DNA of 64,000 nucleotides. Origin: Algoriphagus sp. NG3 (lineage in GTDB: Bacteria > Bacteroidota > Bacteroidia > Cytophagales > Cyclobacteriaceae). Where the stretch lies: the NCBI RefSeq assembly GCF_034119865.1, contig NZ_CP139421.1:124001-188000 (forward strand), in the 5' to 3' direction. A model generated the notes under the pieces. It worked only from the letters and a program-made list of their open reading frames with translations, ran no database searches and had not been told where the DNA came from. Positions 22,806 to 31,403 of the stretch are shown here, in pieces. Made by a program: the position numbers and the translations under genes. Each line of letters starts with the position of its first letter. Position 1 is the stretch's first letter.

Positions 22806-24167
22806 ATGCAAAAGCCAAGTCTGCCAAAGGGAACCCGTGATTTTGGGACAGTCCAGATGGCCAGAAGAAATTATATCCTTGATACAATTAAGAGCACTTT
22901 TCAACTTTTTGGCTATAACCAGATCGAGACTCCAGCTATGGAGAACCTGAGTACGCTTACGGGGAAATATGGCGATGAGGGCGATCAGTTATTGTTTAAG
23001 ATATTGAATTCAGGGGATTATCTGAAAAATGTCGGTGATCAGGATCTGAAAGACGGATATAAGCTGACCTTGCCTAAGGTGTCCGAAAAAGGTCTGAGAT
23101 ATGATCTCACGGTGCCTTTTGCCCGTTTTGTAGTGATGAACAGGAATGACCTGACTTTTCCATTTAAGCGCTATCAGATCCAGCCTGTATGGCGTGCTGA
23201 CCGTCCTCAAAAGGGGAGATATAGGGAGTTTTATCAGTGCGATGCCGATGTGGTGGGAACAGACAGCCTGCTTTGCGAAGCTGAGATAATTCTTATGATC
23301 CGCTCGGTTTTTCAGAAACTGAAGCTGAGTGATTACAGCATCAAATTGAATAACCGGAAAATCCTGACAGGGATTTCTGAAGCCATAGGCGAAGCAGGAA
23401 AAGAAGGCCCTCTTTGCGTTGCTATCGATAAACTGGACAAAATAGGCTGGAGAAAAGTGAAAGAAGAACTGGCAGAGCGGGATTTTGCAGCAGATTCTAT
23501 AGAGAAATTGGCTCCTTTGGTGACTTTGGATGCTGATCAGATCGGGAAATTAGCATTCCTTAAAGAGTTCTTGGCTAGCAGTGAAATCGGACTTCAGGGA
23601 GTACGCGAACTGGAAGAAGTTTTTCAGATACTGGGCACTATGGGTGAAAATCTCGACTTTGTGGATCTGGATATTATGCTGGCCCGTGGGCTTTCATATT
23701 ACACAGGGGCTATTTTCGAAGTGAAAGTGAACAATGTGTCCATAGGATCCGTCAGTGGGGGCGGGCGATACGATAATCTTACCGGGGTGTTTGGCCTTTC
23801 GGGAATTTCCGGAGTAGGATTTTCCTTTGGGGTAGATCGCTTGTATGATGTGCTGGAGGAGCTGGATATTTTCCCGGAAGAGAGTGTACAAGGCACCAAA
23901 ATCTTGTTGACACACTTTGATCAAAAAGCGTATGAATATGCCTTGGGCTTATTGAAAAAATTCAGGGATGCTGGGATCAAAGCAGAACTCTACCCAGATT
24001 TGAAAAAAATAAACAAGCAATTGGATTTTGCCTCTAAAAAAGGTGTTCCATTTGTAGGGATTTGCGGAGATGCAGAAATTGAGAATAAGGTGATTGCCCT
24101 TAAAAATCTGGAAACCGGAGAGCAGGAATCTGTAAGTTTGGAAGAAGCAATTGCACGATTAACGTAA
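22806..24167 (+). CDS. hisS: Histidine--tRNA ligase
   Basis: The 453-residue class II synthetase charges tRNA-His. It starts with the family signature PKGTRDF. It has motif 2 in WRADRPQKGRYREFYQCDAD, the histidine-binding ARGLSYYTGAIFEV and motif 3 in GGGRYDNLTGVFG... GVGFSFGVDRLY. A C-terminal anticodon-binding domain follows (KILLTHFDQKAYEYALG onward). Length is normal for Bacteroidota. The YbaB gene follows 40 bp later, so they may be co-transcribed. Confidence 0.97.
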   Translation: MQKPSLPKGTRDFGTVQMARRNYILDTIKSTFQLFGYNQIETPAMENLSTLTGKYGDEGDQLLFKILNSGDYLKNVGDQDLKDGYKLTLPKVSEKGLRYDLTVPFARFVVMNRNDLTFPFKRYQIQPVWRADRPQKGRYREFYQCDADVVGTDSLLCEAEIILMIRSVFQKLKLSDYSIKLNNRKILTGISEAIGEAGKEGPLCVAIDKLDKIGWRKVKEELAERDFAADSIEKLAPLVTLDADQIGKLAFLKEFLASSEIGLQGVRELEEVFQILGTMGENLDFVDLDIMLARGLSYYTGAIFEVKVNNVSIGSVSGGGRYDNLTGVFGLSGISGVGFSFGVDRLYDVLEELDIFPEESVQGTKILLTHFDQKAYEYALGLLKKFRDAGIKAELYPDLKKINKQLDFASKKGVPFVGICGDAEIENKVIALKNLETGEQESVSLEEAIARLT

Positions 24168-24207
24168 ATTGAAACCACAATAAGTAAGTAGTATTAAATA
24201 GAATAAT

Positions 24208-24543
24208 ATGTTTGATATAATGGGAATGATGGGCAAGGTGAAAGAAGCCCAGGCAAAAATCAAAGAAACGCAGGCTAAGCTGGTACACTTAACTGCCACC
24301 GGAGAGTCCGGAGCGGGATTGGTGAAAGTCACAGTGAATGGCGATAGAAAGGTGATAAGCATTGACTTTGATGATTCATTGCTTTCTCCCAAAGACAAGG
24401 AAATGCTGAGCGATCTCATAGTAGCGGCTACCAATATCGCCATGACCGCCATGGAGGTGAAGATCAAAGCAGAAATGAAAGCAGCTACAGAAGGCATGAT
24501 TCCCAATATCCCAGGCATGGACCTAGGAGGGATGTTTGGATGA
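24208..24543 (+). CDS. YbaB/EbfC family nucleoid-associated protein
   Basis: The 111-residue protein has the family layout. A charged helix (MGKVKEAQAKIKETQAKLVH) is followed by a three-stranded core with VKVTVNGDRKVISIDFDDSLL. A second helical region (KDKEMLSDLIVAATNIAMTAM) comes next, with a Gly/Met-rich tail. YbaB dimers bind DNA and alter nucleoid structure. In many bacteria the gene sits with dnaX-recR; here it follows hisS and its stop overlaps the glycosyltransferase ATG by 4 bp. Confidence 0.92.
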   Translation: MFDIMGMMGKVKEAQAKIKETQAKLVHLTATGESGAGLVKVTVNGDRKVISIDFDDSLLSPKDKEMLSDLIVAATNIAMTAMEVKIKAEMKAATEGMIPNIPGMDLGGMFG

Positions 24544-25547
24544 AGCGCTGCGCCATAGTCATACTGAACTATAACGGGGAAGAAATGCTGAAGACGTTTC
24601 TTCCTTCTGTTTGTATGCATAGTTCGGTTGACATCTGGGTGGTAGACAATGCCAGCACTGACGGATCCTTGGATTATTTAGAGAAGAATTACCCTGCGGT
24701 TCAGCAAATCCGACTTTCCGGAAATTTCGGCTATGCAGGAGGATATAATGAAGGGCTTGCCAAATTAGAAGGCCATTACGAGTATTATATCCTCTTGAAT
24801 TCCGATGTGGAGGTGACCTCGGGCTGGGATACTGTCCTTGTTTCCTGGATGAATTCTCATCCAGAGTATGCTGCGCTTCAGCCAAAGATATTGTCTTGGA
24901 AAGACAGAATTACTTTTGACTATGCAGGCGCAGGAGGAGGGTTTCTGGATGCGTATGGCTATCCCTACTGTAGGGGAAGGATTTGGGATACCGTGGAGAA
25001 GGACAGAGGAATATATGACGATAGTATTGAAGTAGATTGGGCATCAGGTGCATGCATGGTAGTAAACGCATCAGTTTTCCATGAATTGTCCGGTTTTGAC
25101 TCAGGTTTTTTTGCCCATATGGAGGAAATTGACCTATGCTGGCGAATGAGAAAATCTGGATGGAAAATAGGTTATACTGGGGCAGTGGAGGTTTACCATC
25201 TTGGAGGAGCCACGCTGGATAGAAGCAGCCCGAGAAAAATGTATTTAAATATCCGAAATAGCCTCAGTATGGTTTACAAGAATGAATCGGCCTGGAAGTT
25301 TTATTGGATTTTTCTGGTCAAATCTTTGTTAGAACACTTGGCCGCTTGGAGTTTTGTTATAAAGGGCAAAAAGGAATTTTCAAAAGCAATAGTGGATGCC
25401 TATCAAGATTTTGGGAAAAATAAGCGTTCGTTAGTGAGGTTTCAGCCTGATTTAAAAGGAGGGGAACAGGTAGATAGGCAGGGGAAAGCCCATCTGATCT
25501 TTTGGAATTGGAAGGTTTTAGGTAAAAAGCGCTTTGATCAGCTTTAA
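24540..25547 (+). CDS. Family 2 glycosyltransferase (WbbL/RfbF-like)
   Basis: The 335-residue GT-A enzyme has AIVILNYNGEEML at the start, VVDNASTDGSLDYL and the metal-binding region LLNSDVEV (about 90-97). DWASGACMVVNASVF and FFAHMEEIDLCWRMRKSGWKI are typical of rhamnosyl-type GT2 enzymes of surface polysaccharide synthesis. A hydrophobic segment near residues 255-275 could associate with the membrane. The sugar and acceptor are unknown. It is coupled to YbaB by ATGA overlap and converges on PspC, sharing 4 bp. Confidence 0.88.
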   Translation: MKRCAIVILNYNGEEMLKTFLPSVCMHSSVDIWVVDNASTDGSLDYLEKNYPAVQQIRLSGNFGYAGGYNEGLAKLEGHYEYYILLNSDVEVTSGWDTVLVSWMNSHPEYAALQPKILSWKDRITFDYAGAGGGFLDAYGYPYCRGRIWDTVEKDRGIYDDSIEVDWASGACMVVNASVFHELSGFDSGFFAHMEEIDLCWRMRKSGWKIGYTGAVEVYHLGGATLDRSSPRKMYLNIRNSLSMVYKNESAWKFYWIFLVKSLLEHLAAWSFVIKGKKEFSKAIVDAYQDFGKNKRSLVRFQPDLKGGEQVDRQGKAHLIFWNWKVLGKKRFDQL

Positions 25548-25762
25548 TCAAAAAGCAGCGGGTTGTTTTTCTTTCTGAAAAACTTCCTGATTTTCATCGT
25601 CATTGCCATGCTCACATATAGGATAACAGGCGAGCCCAAGGTGACAAATGAGGCGTATATAAAAAACAGACGAATGCTATCAATAGGGAAATTGAGCTTT
25701 TCACCCAGTCGGGAGCAGACTCCAAATGCTCTTTCTTCGAAGAAAATTTTCAGCTTTTCCAT
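25544..25762 (-). CDS. PspC domain membrane protein
   Basis: The 72-residue protein has the PspC core: RAFGVCSRLGEKLNFPIDSIRLFFIYASFVTLGSP with a membrane helix at about residues 28-53, then a basic cytoplasmic end. PspC sits in the inner membrane and relays envelope stress in enterobacteria; in Bacteroidota the domain often stands alone and its partner is unknown. Its 3' end overlaps the glycosyltransferase stop by 4 bp, tail to tail. Confidence 0.85.
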   Translation of the reverse strand: MEKLKIFFEERAFGVCSRLGEKLNFPIDSIRLFFIYASFVTLGSPVILYVSMAMTMKIRKFFRKKNNPLLFD

Positions 25763-25824
25763 GGTTTTAGGTGATTTCGTTGAAGTAAATTTAGGTAAAA
25801 GTCTCGTGAAATAATAAATAAAGA

Positions 25825-27624
25825 ATGATATACCAATTGTTTAAGAAAAAACCGGGTTTGTTTTTACTGGCAGTATTGCCGCTGCTTTGCAGTTCAATAA
25901 TAATGCCTGAAACTGATTTTTTGAAAGATTCCAAGGTGACTCCCGGCAAGCTTGAGTTTTTCAGGGATTCTGTCCGTTTCGAAGTGGCTGGTTCTATCCC
26001 GATACAGTCTGCGCTTAGTCCTAGAAACCCGAGAATTTCGATTTTGCTAAAATCGTCTGAAAATTCCATGCTTTTTGAGGATATAGAGCTAGAGAAGAAT
26101 GTCGGTGATTACTCTTATAAGAAAGCTTTTGTACTAGCCTATGAACCTTGGATGGAAGGGGCATTTCTGGAAGCTCAGTTTTTTCAGGGTAAAAAATCCC
26201 AGACTCAGCCCTATCAGAAAAAGATACTGGCCAGGGGTGTAATTGCGACGCCTTTAATGGCTAAAGTGGGAAAGGTAAATCCGGATGAGCCTATCCCGCA
26301 GGTAGGACTTTATATTCCTACGGGCATGATGGATGCGGATCTTTCCAGGTCAAAGGAATTTCTGATCCGCTACGATGTAGGGTCATCTACCGTCAAATTG
26401 AACAACTCGAATACCCAGGCCATTGCGGACCTTAAGGCTTTTTTGACAGAGAATCCAGCTGTGCTTTCTTTTAAAATCACCGGGATCCAATCACCTGAAA
26501 ACGGTGAAGGGAAGAGTAGTAAGCTGGGGATGGAAAGAGCGGAGGCAGTAGCCCGCCTGTTGAAAGATTCTAATATAGTTATCAGGGACAGTGTGTCTGA
26601 ATTGACGGCTAGATGGAACGACTGGTTTGATTTCCGCCTGCTTCTCCGGGAGTATGAGAAGACATCTACGCAAAGAAAGGATCAATACTATGCGGTGTTA
26701 TTGGATGGGGCTGACTATCAGTCTCAATCTCTGGGGCTAAGAAAAATACCTGGTTTTTCTCAGGTGGCAAGAGACCTTTTCCCTAGTCTGAGAGCAGCAA
26801 AAATTGAAGTTGTGGCCAAGCCTCTAACTGGACTAAACCAAGCTCAAACGGCTTTGCTTCAGCAGGCTCTGAGTGAGAATAATGCAAATACTGGGCTGGA
26901 TCTAGCTGACTGGGCAATTGCCGGTGAGGCAGCACCAAGATTGGAGGACAAGGCTAAGATCTATTCAAAGATGACGGAACTGTTTCGGTCTGTGATCCCC
27001 TATAATAATCTGGCCGTAGTTAAGATGCGACAAGCCCAGCGCACCCTGGATCAAAATGCCAAGGACAAATTGTGGAAGGAAGCGAATGAACTGTTGTATC
27101 AGGCCGCTAAAATAGATACTGATCCGCATATACTTCACAATCAGGGGCAAATATTGGTGTTGCAGGGAAAAACCTGGGATGCGTATAAGAAACTTTCTGA
27201 TGCGTCAGTGTTGACCCGCAATAAGGATTTTTTGATGTACAATGAAAGTTTGAGAGGTGCCTTGGATATTATGAGGGGGGATTACAAGCTGGCAACCCTC
27301 CGTTTTGATTATCCCTATACAGAGCCCAAAGACTTTTTTAATAAGGGGTTGGCTTATTTCCTTTCCGGGGATTTTGCCAATGCGAGCCTGTCTTTTGAGG
27401 AGTCCGTTATGGCTGGGCGAAATGGGTACGGCTTCTACGGATTAGCTATGATAGCAGCACAGAGTGGGCAGCAGGAGGTAGCGTTAGTGCAACTTGAAAA
27501 GGCGATCCATGCCAGTGAATTGATTTATCAAAAAGCTTTGGTAGATCCGATATTTGAAGAAATCAGGTCTTCGGATGAGTTTTTTCAAATATTCCGACCA
27601 TCTGTTAGCAATAATGAAAATTAA
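25825..27624 (+). CDS. Exported protein with OmpA-like segment and TPR repeats, function unknown
   Basis: The 599-residue protein has an N-terminal hydrophobic signal (about residues 8-28). No good lipobox is present (LLC lacks the small residue before Cys). Residues ~185-255 resemble a degenerate OmpA C-terminal domain (LKAFLTENPAVLSFKITG... GMERAEAVARLLKDS). The C-terminal ~200 residues form helical TPR-like repeats (AKDKLWKEANELLYQAAKID, DPHILHNQGQILVLQGKTWD, FFNKGLAYFLSGDFANASLS, YGFYGLAMIAAQSGQQEVAL). It may tether to peptidoglycan and scaffold other envelope proteins; that is inference. It starts 62 bp from the divergent PspC gene. Confidence 0.75.
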   Translation: MIYQLFKKKPGLFLLAVLPLLCSSIIMPETDFLKDSKVTPGKLEFFRDSVRFEVAGSIPIQSALSPRNPRISILLKSSENSMLFEDIELEKNVGDYSYKKAFVLAYEPWMEGAFLEAQFFQGKKSQTQPYQKKILARGVIATPLMAKVGKVNPDEPIPQVGLYIPTGMMDADLSRSKEFLIRYDVGSSTVKLNNSNTQAIADLKAFLTENPAVLSFKITGIQSPENGEGKSSKLGMERAEAVARLLKDSNIVIRDSVSELTARWNDWFDFRLLLREYEKTSTQRKDQYYAVLLDGADYQSQSLGLRKIPGFSQVARDLFPSLRAAKIEVVAKPLTGLNQAQTALLQQALSENNANTGLDLADWAIAGEAAPRLEDKAKIYSKMTELFRSVIPYNNLAVVKMRQAQRTLDQNAKDKLWKEANELLYQAAKIDTDPHILHNQGQILVLQGKTWDAYKKLSDASVLTRNKDFLMYNESLRGALDIMRGDYKLATLRFDYPYTEPKDFFNKGLAYFLSGDFANASLSFEESVMAGRNGYGFYGLAMIAAQSGQQEVALVQLEKAIHASELIYQKALVDPIFEEIRSSDEFFQIFRPSVSNNEN

Positions 27625-27972
27625 TTAACAATTTTTTAATAATTCCCCTAAATCACTAATTAGACCAGATGAATTGTATTATTCTTATTTTTTGGTAAAT
27701 GGCATATTTGCATTAAATTGATGCTGTAATTGATGTTAAGGAATTAGATTAGTGCGTAAGACCTAATAAAATCCAAATTTTATTTTTGGTTTTGGGTTTG
27801 AAATGTGTTTAAGAATCTTTAACATTGGTGCTTTAGTACAATTAATGTAACCCAAAATATTTGCCTATGACCTATTCTACTTAGAATCAGTGCGCCCACC
27901 CCTATAGCATCACCCGATGCTCTCAAACCAACAGGTTAAAATAAACAGTCGGCATAATCGCCAAGGTATAAT

Positions 27973-28042
27973 TGCAATCGTTCCTCAGAAATCGAAATGG
28001 TACGTCCTGCAATTAGTTTGAGCAAGATCGCAAACGATTGCA
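27973..28042. repeat. Inverted repeat TGCAATCGTT...AACGATTGCA
   Basis: Perfect 10-bp arms lie 50 bp apart in front of susC. Two half-operators on the two arms would allow cooperative or looped binding. Confidence 0.55.
28030..28041 (+). promoter_or_regulatory. LacI-family operator candidate of the susC-susD genes
   Basis: GCAAACGATTGC matches the LacI/PurR-type operator pattern GnAAnCGnTTnC at all fixed positions. It lies 61 bp before the susC ATG. No lacI-type gene is in the window, so the regulator would act from elsewhere. Confidence 0.45.
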
Positions 28043-28102
28043 TCAACAAATAAGAAACGACAAGTTTTGAAATTAATCTTGTTACCCAATCTATCTATCT
28101 TT

Positions 28103-31100
28103 ATGAAAAATATTTACAAAAATCTAAGTGCGCTTTTTGTGCTCTTAGTCCTCACCAGTGCGGCTGCCTTTGCGCAAAAGACCGTAACAGGTACAGTGCT
28201 GGATGAGTACGATATGGGGCTACCCGGAGTTTCAGTTCTGGTGAAAGGAACTACTACCGGAACAGCTACTGATATTGACGGAAAATTCACGCTTAATGTG
28301 CCAAATGATGATGCCGTTCTGGTTTTCTCATTTATTGGATACGCCAAATTAGAACAGACAGTTGGAAATAGGAGTATCATAGACGTGAAACTCGCTCCTG
28401 ACGAGCAGACCTTAACCGAAATGGTCGTTACGGGCTATTCCATTGACAGTAGGAGAGAGACTACAGGTGCTATTTCCACTGTGAGCCCCAAAGACCTTAC
28501 AGTAATCCCTACCGGTAACGTAGAGCAGGCGCTTCAGGGCCGCGTTTCTGGTTTGACGGTGATTACCAACGGTCAACCAGGTACTACTTCTATTGTCCGA
28601 ATCCGTGGCTTTGGAGCCTTTGGAGGTAATCAGCCATTATATGTGGTGGATGGAGTTCCGGTGGGAAACACTGATTTTCTTAATCCAGATGATATAGAGT
28701 CCACTACTGTTTTGAAAGATGCTGCAGCGGCTTCCATCTATGGTGCGAGAGCTGCAAGTGGTGTGATTATCTACACTACTAAAAGAGGCAGAAGAGGCAA
28801 TCAAAAACTTCGGGTGGATTACAACGGCATGTTCGGGATGACTACCCCTGGCAGAGGTATTGATATGATGAACCCTCAAGATCAGGCGGATTACACCTGG
28901 CTGGCAGAGAGAAATGCTGCAGCTGCGGAGGGTAGGGCTACAAATTTTGACCATCCTCAATTCGGAACTGGTGATTCTCCTGTTCTACCGTATTACATCA
29001 GAGTTGGCGGCCAAGGAGGAGTAGCTGGTCCATTTTCTCCTGAGCGTCTTGCCGAAGAAGCGGCCAAATACAATGTAGATTATGGTAAAGGTGATATCTA
29101 TCAGCTGGTAAGAGCTGCTACAGGTGAAGGAACGGATTGGTATGGTGCTATTACCAGAACCGCACCTTTGAACCGTCACTCTATAGGCATCAACGGTGGG
29201 TCTGAATTTAGCCGGTTCTTTGTAGGATTTGGATACCAAGATCAAGCTGGGATACTTCTAGGTAATGACTTAAGGAGATTGTCCCTACGGGCCAACTCTG
29301 AATTTGACATTACTAAGCGTATCAGAATCGGTGAAAACTTTCAAGCTACCTACAGAAGAGCGCTTGGCATAACCGGTCCACAAGGTGGACAAGGTATAGC
29401 AAGAGATGAAAACTCCATATTGGGTGCGTTCAGAATGTCAACCATCATCCCTATTTATGATGAATTTGGAGGCTATGCAGGTACTGCTGCCCAAGGGTTT
29501 AATAATCCAAGAAATCCGGTAGCGGAAAGAGATGCATTGGCAGATAACAGAAGCTTCAATGCAAATATTTTTGGTAACGTATATGTAGAGGCTGATTTAG
29601 CAAAGGATTTGACTTTCAGGTCTTCCATAGGTGGTCAGTACAATAATTACTATAACTATAGTTATTCAAGGCATCAATACGAAAACCTGGAGAATAACTC
29701 AGCATTTGGATATGGCGAAGGATCAGGATACAACTTTGCGTGGACATTCACCAATACAGCTGCTTACAAGAAAACCTTCGACAAACATGCCTTTGATTTC
29801 TTGGCAGGCATGGAGGCATTGAATACAGGTTCTGGCCGTAATATCTCTGCTTCTGGTCAGAATCCATTCTCTCAGGATCCAGACTTTATCACAATATCTA
29901 ATTTGCCGGTATCTTCTAGAATTGTTAATTCTGGGCTATATAGAGGTGTAAACTTCTACTCAATCTTTGGAAGACTTAACTATACTTACAATGATAAGTA
30001 TTTGTTTAGTGCGGTAGTAAGAAGGGATGGTTCCTCTAGATTCGGTTCAAATTCCAGATATGGTGTATTCCCGGCATTCTCTGCCGCATGGAGAATATCC
30101 TCTGAAGGATTTATGGCAGGAGCTACTTGGATAGATGATTTGAAAATACGTGGAGGCTGGGGGCAAATGGGGAACTCCAACAACGTAGATCCGAATAACC
30201 AGTATTCCTTGTTTGGAGGGGATATAGGGGCTTCTTCTTATGATATTACTGGATCTAACTCTTCTGCATTAATTGGCTTTAGAAGAAGTAGAATTGGTAA
30301 CCCAGATGCGAGATGGGAGACTGCGGTAACCCAAAATGTTGGGTTTGACGGTACTTTCCTCAATGGAAGGATGGATGTGATTTTTGATGTCTGGAGAAAG
30401 GATACTAAAGATTTGTTATTCCAGGTGCCTATTCCGGCTACTGCTGGTTACAATGCAGATCCTCCCGCTGTTAACATAGGAGAAATGCTAAATCAAGGGA
30501 TTGATGTGTTAGTTGGTTACAGAGGAAACCTTACTTCTGACTTCACTTATGATATCTCTGTAAACGGTTCTTTCTTGAAGAATGAGATTGTATCGTTAGC
30601 GCCTGATATCACTGTAATTACTTCAGCTAATCCTAGCTTCAGGGGAATTGAACCGATCAGAAATATGGTAGGACAACCGCTTTCGGCTTTCTTTGGCTAT
30701 GTAGTAGAAGGACTGTTCAGTTCTGCAGATGATGTGGAGGGCCATGCTGAGCAAGATGGTGCTGCTCCTGGAAGGTTCAAATTTAGAGATTTGAATGGTG
30801 ACGGTGTAATCACACCAGACGACAGAACCACCCTAGGTTCCCCTATACCAAAATTCACAGGTGGGATGAACTTCACCGTTGGGTATAAAGGCTTTGATCT
30901 TTCTGCCTATCTCTATACTTCTATTGGAAATGATATTTGGAATCAGTCTAGGTGGTTTACAGACTTCTATTCCACCTTCGAAGGGGCTGCTACTTCTGAG
31001 CGCCTAAAGAATGCATGGACACCTCAGAATTTGAACGCTACTATTCCTATTGTGGAAAAAGCAGCTAACTTCTCTACTTCCAACGTAGGTAATTCATTCT

Positions 31101-31351
31101 ATGTGGAAGATGGCTCTTACTTGAGACTACAGAATGTGACCCTTGGGTATACCTTACCTGCTCCTCTGTTGGAAAGATGGAGGATTGAAAGGCTAAGAGT
31201 ATTTGCTTCGGCTAACAACCTGTTCACGATCACTGGATACGAAGGACTGGATCCTGCTGTGGGTGGTGATGCGGATTTGACCTTCGGTATCGATGTGGGT
31301 AACTACCCGGTTACACGTGGTTATACCTTCGGATTAAACGTAAGCTTCTAA
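28103..31351 (+). CDS. SusC/RagA-type TonB-linked outer membrane transporter
   Basis: From the ATG at 28103 (preferred over a codon 36 bp upstream because the signal peptide NIYKNLSALFVLLVLTSAAA follows it) the protein has 1082 residues. It has a CarboxypepD_reg domain (VTGTVLDEYDMGLPGVSVLVK). A TonB-box-like segment leads into the SusC signature (MVVTGYSIDSRRETTGA). The plug follows (QPLYVVDGVPVGNTDFLNPD, ATVLKDAAAASIYGARAASG-like), then a 22-stranded-type barrel ending in an aromatic residue (TFGLNVSF). It imports oligomeric nutrients with the SusD partner. The substrate is not given by the sequence; neighbouring glycosylasparaginase hints at glycoprotein material. Confidence 0.95.
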   Translation: MKNIYKNLSALFVLLVLTSAAAFAQKTVTGTVLDEYDMGLPGVSVLVKGTTTGTATDIDGKFTLNVPNDDAVLVFSFIGYAKLEQTVGNRSIIDVKLAPDEQTLTEMVVTGYSIDSRRETTGAISTVSPKDLTVIPTGNVEQALQGRVSGLTVITNGQPGTTSIVRIRGFGAFGGNQPLYVVDGVPVGNTDFLNPDDIESTTVLKDAAAASIYGARAASGVIIYTTKRGRRGNQKLRVDYNGMFGMTTPGRGIDMMNPQDQADYTWLAERNAAAAEGRATNFDHPQFGTGDSPVLPYYIRVGGQGGVAGPFSPERLAEEAAKYNVDYGKGDIYQLVRAATGEGTDWYGAITRTAPLNRHSIGINGGSEFSRFFVGFGYQDQAGILLGNDLRRLSLRANSEFDITKRIRIGENFQATYRRALGITGPQGGQGIARDENSILGAFRMSTIIPIYDEFGGYAGTAAQGFNNPRNPVAERDALADNRSFNANIFGNVYVEADLAKDLTFRSSIGGQYNNYYNYSYSRHQYENLENNSAFGYGEGSGYNFAWTFTNTAAYKKTFDKHAFDFLAGMEALNTGSGRNISASGQNPFSQDPDFITISNLPVSSRIVNSGLYRGVNFYSIFGRLNYTYNDKYLFSAVVRRDGSSRFGSNSRYGVFPAFSAAWRISSEGFMAGATWIDDLKIRGGWGQMGNSNNVDPNNQYSLFGGDIGASSYDITGSNSSALIGFRRSRIGNPDARWETAVTQNVGFDGTFLNGRMDVIFDVWRKDTKDLLFQVPIPATAGYNADPPAVNIGEMLNQGIDVLVGYRGNLTSDFTYDISVNGSFLKNEIVSLAPDITVITSANPSFRGIEPIRNMVGQPLSAFFGYVVEGLFSSADDVEGHAEQDGAAPGRFKFRDLNGDGVITPDDRTTLGSPIPKFTGGMNFTVGYKGFDLSAYLYTSIGNDIWNQSRWFTDFYSTFEGAATSERLKNAWTPQNLNATIPIVEKAANFSTSNVGNSFYVEDGSYLRLQNVTLGYTLPAPLLERWRIERLRVFASANNLFTITGYEGLDPAVGGDADLTFGIDVGNYPVTRGYTFGLNVSF

Positions 31352-31403
31352 GCTTATCACATAGCTGGAATCTAGTTATAGAAACTATAATTGATCAAAA
31401 CTT

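Larger units (their letters stand above)
27625..28102. other. Long regulatory region in front of susC
   Basis: The 478-bp AT-rich stretch is without a gene. It holds a 10-bp inverted repeat (27973-27982 and 28033-28042, TGCAATCGTT/AACGATTGCA), whose second arm is part of a LacI-type operator candidate. I see no clear TAnnTTTG box close to the start. A long leader before SusC genes is typical of regulated uptake loci. Confidence 0.5.
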
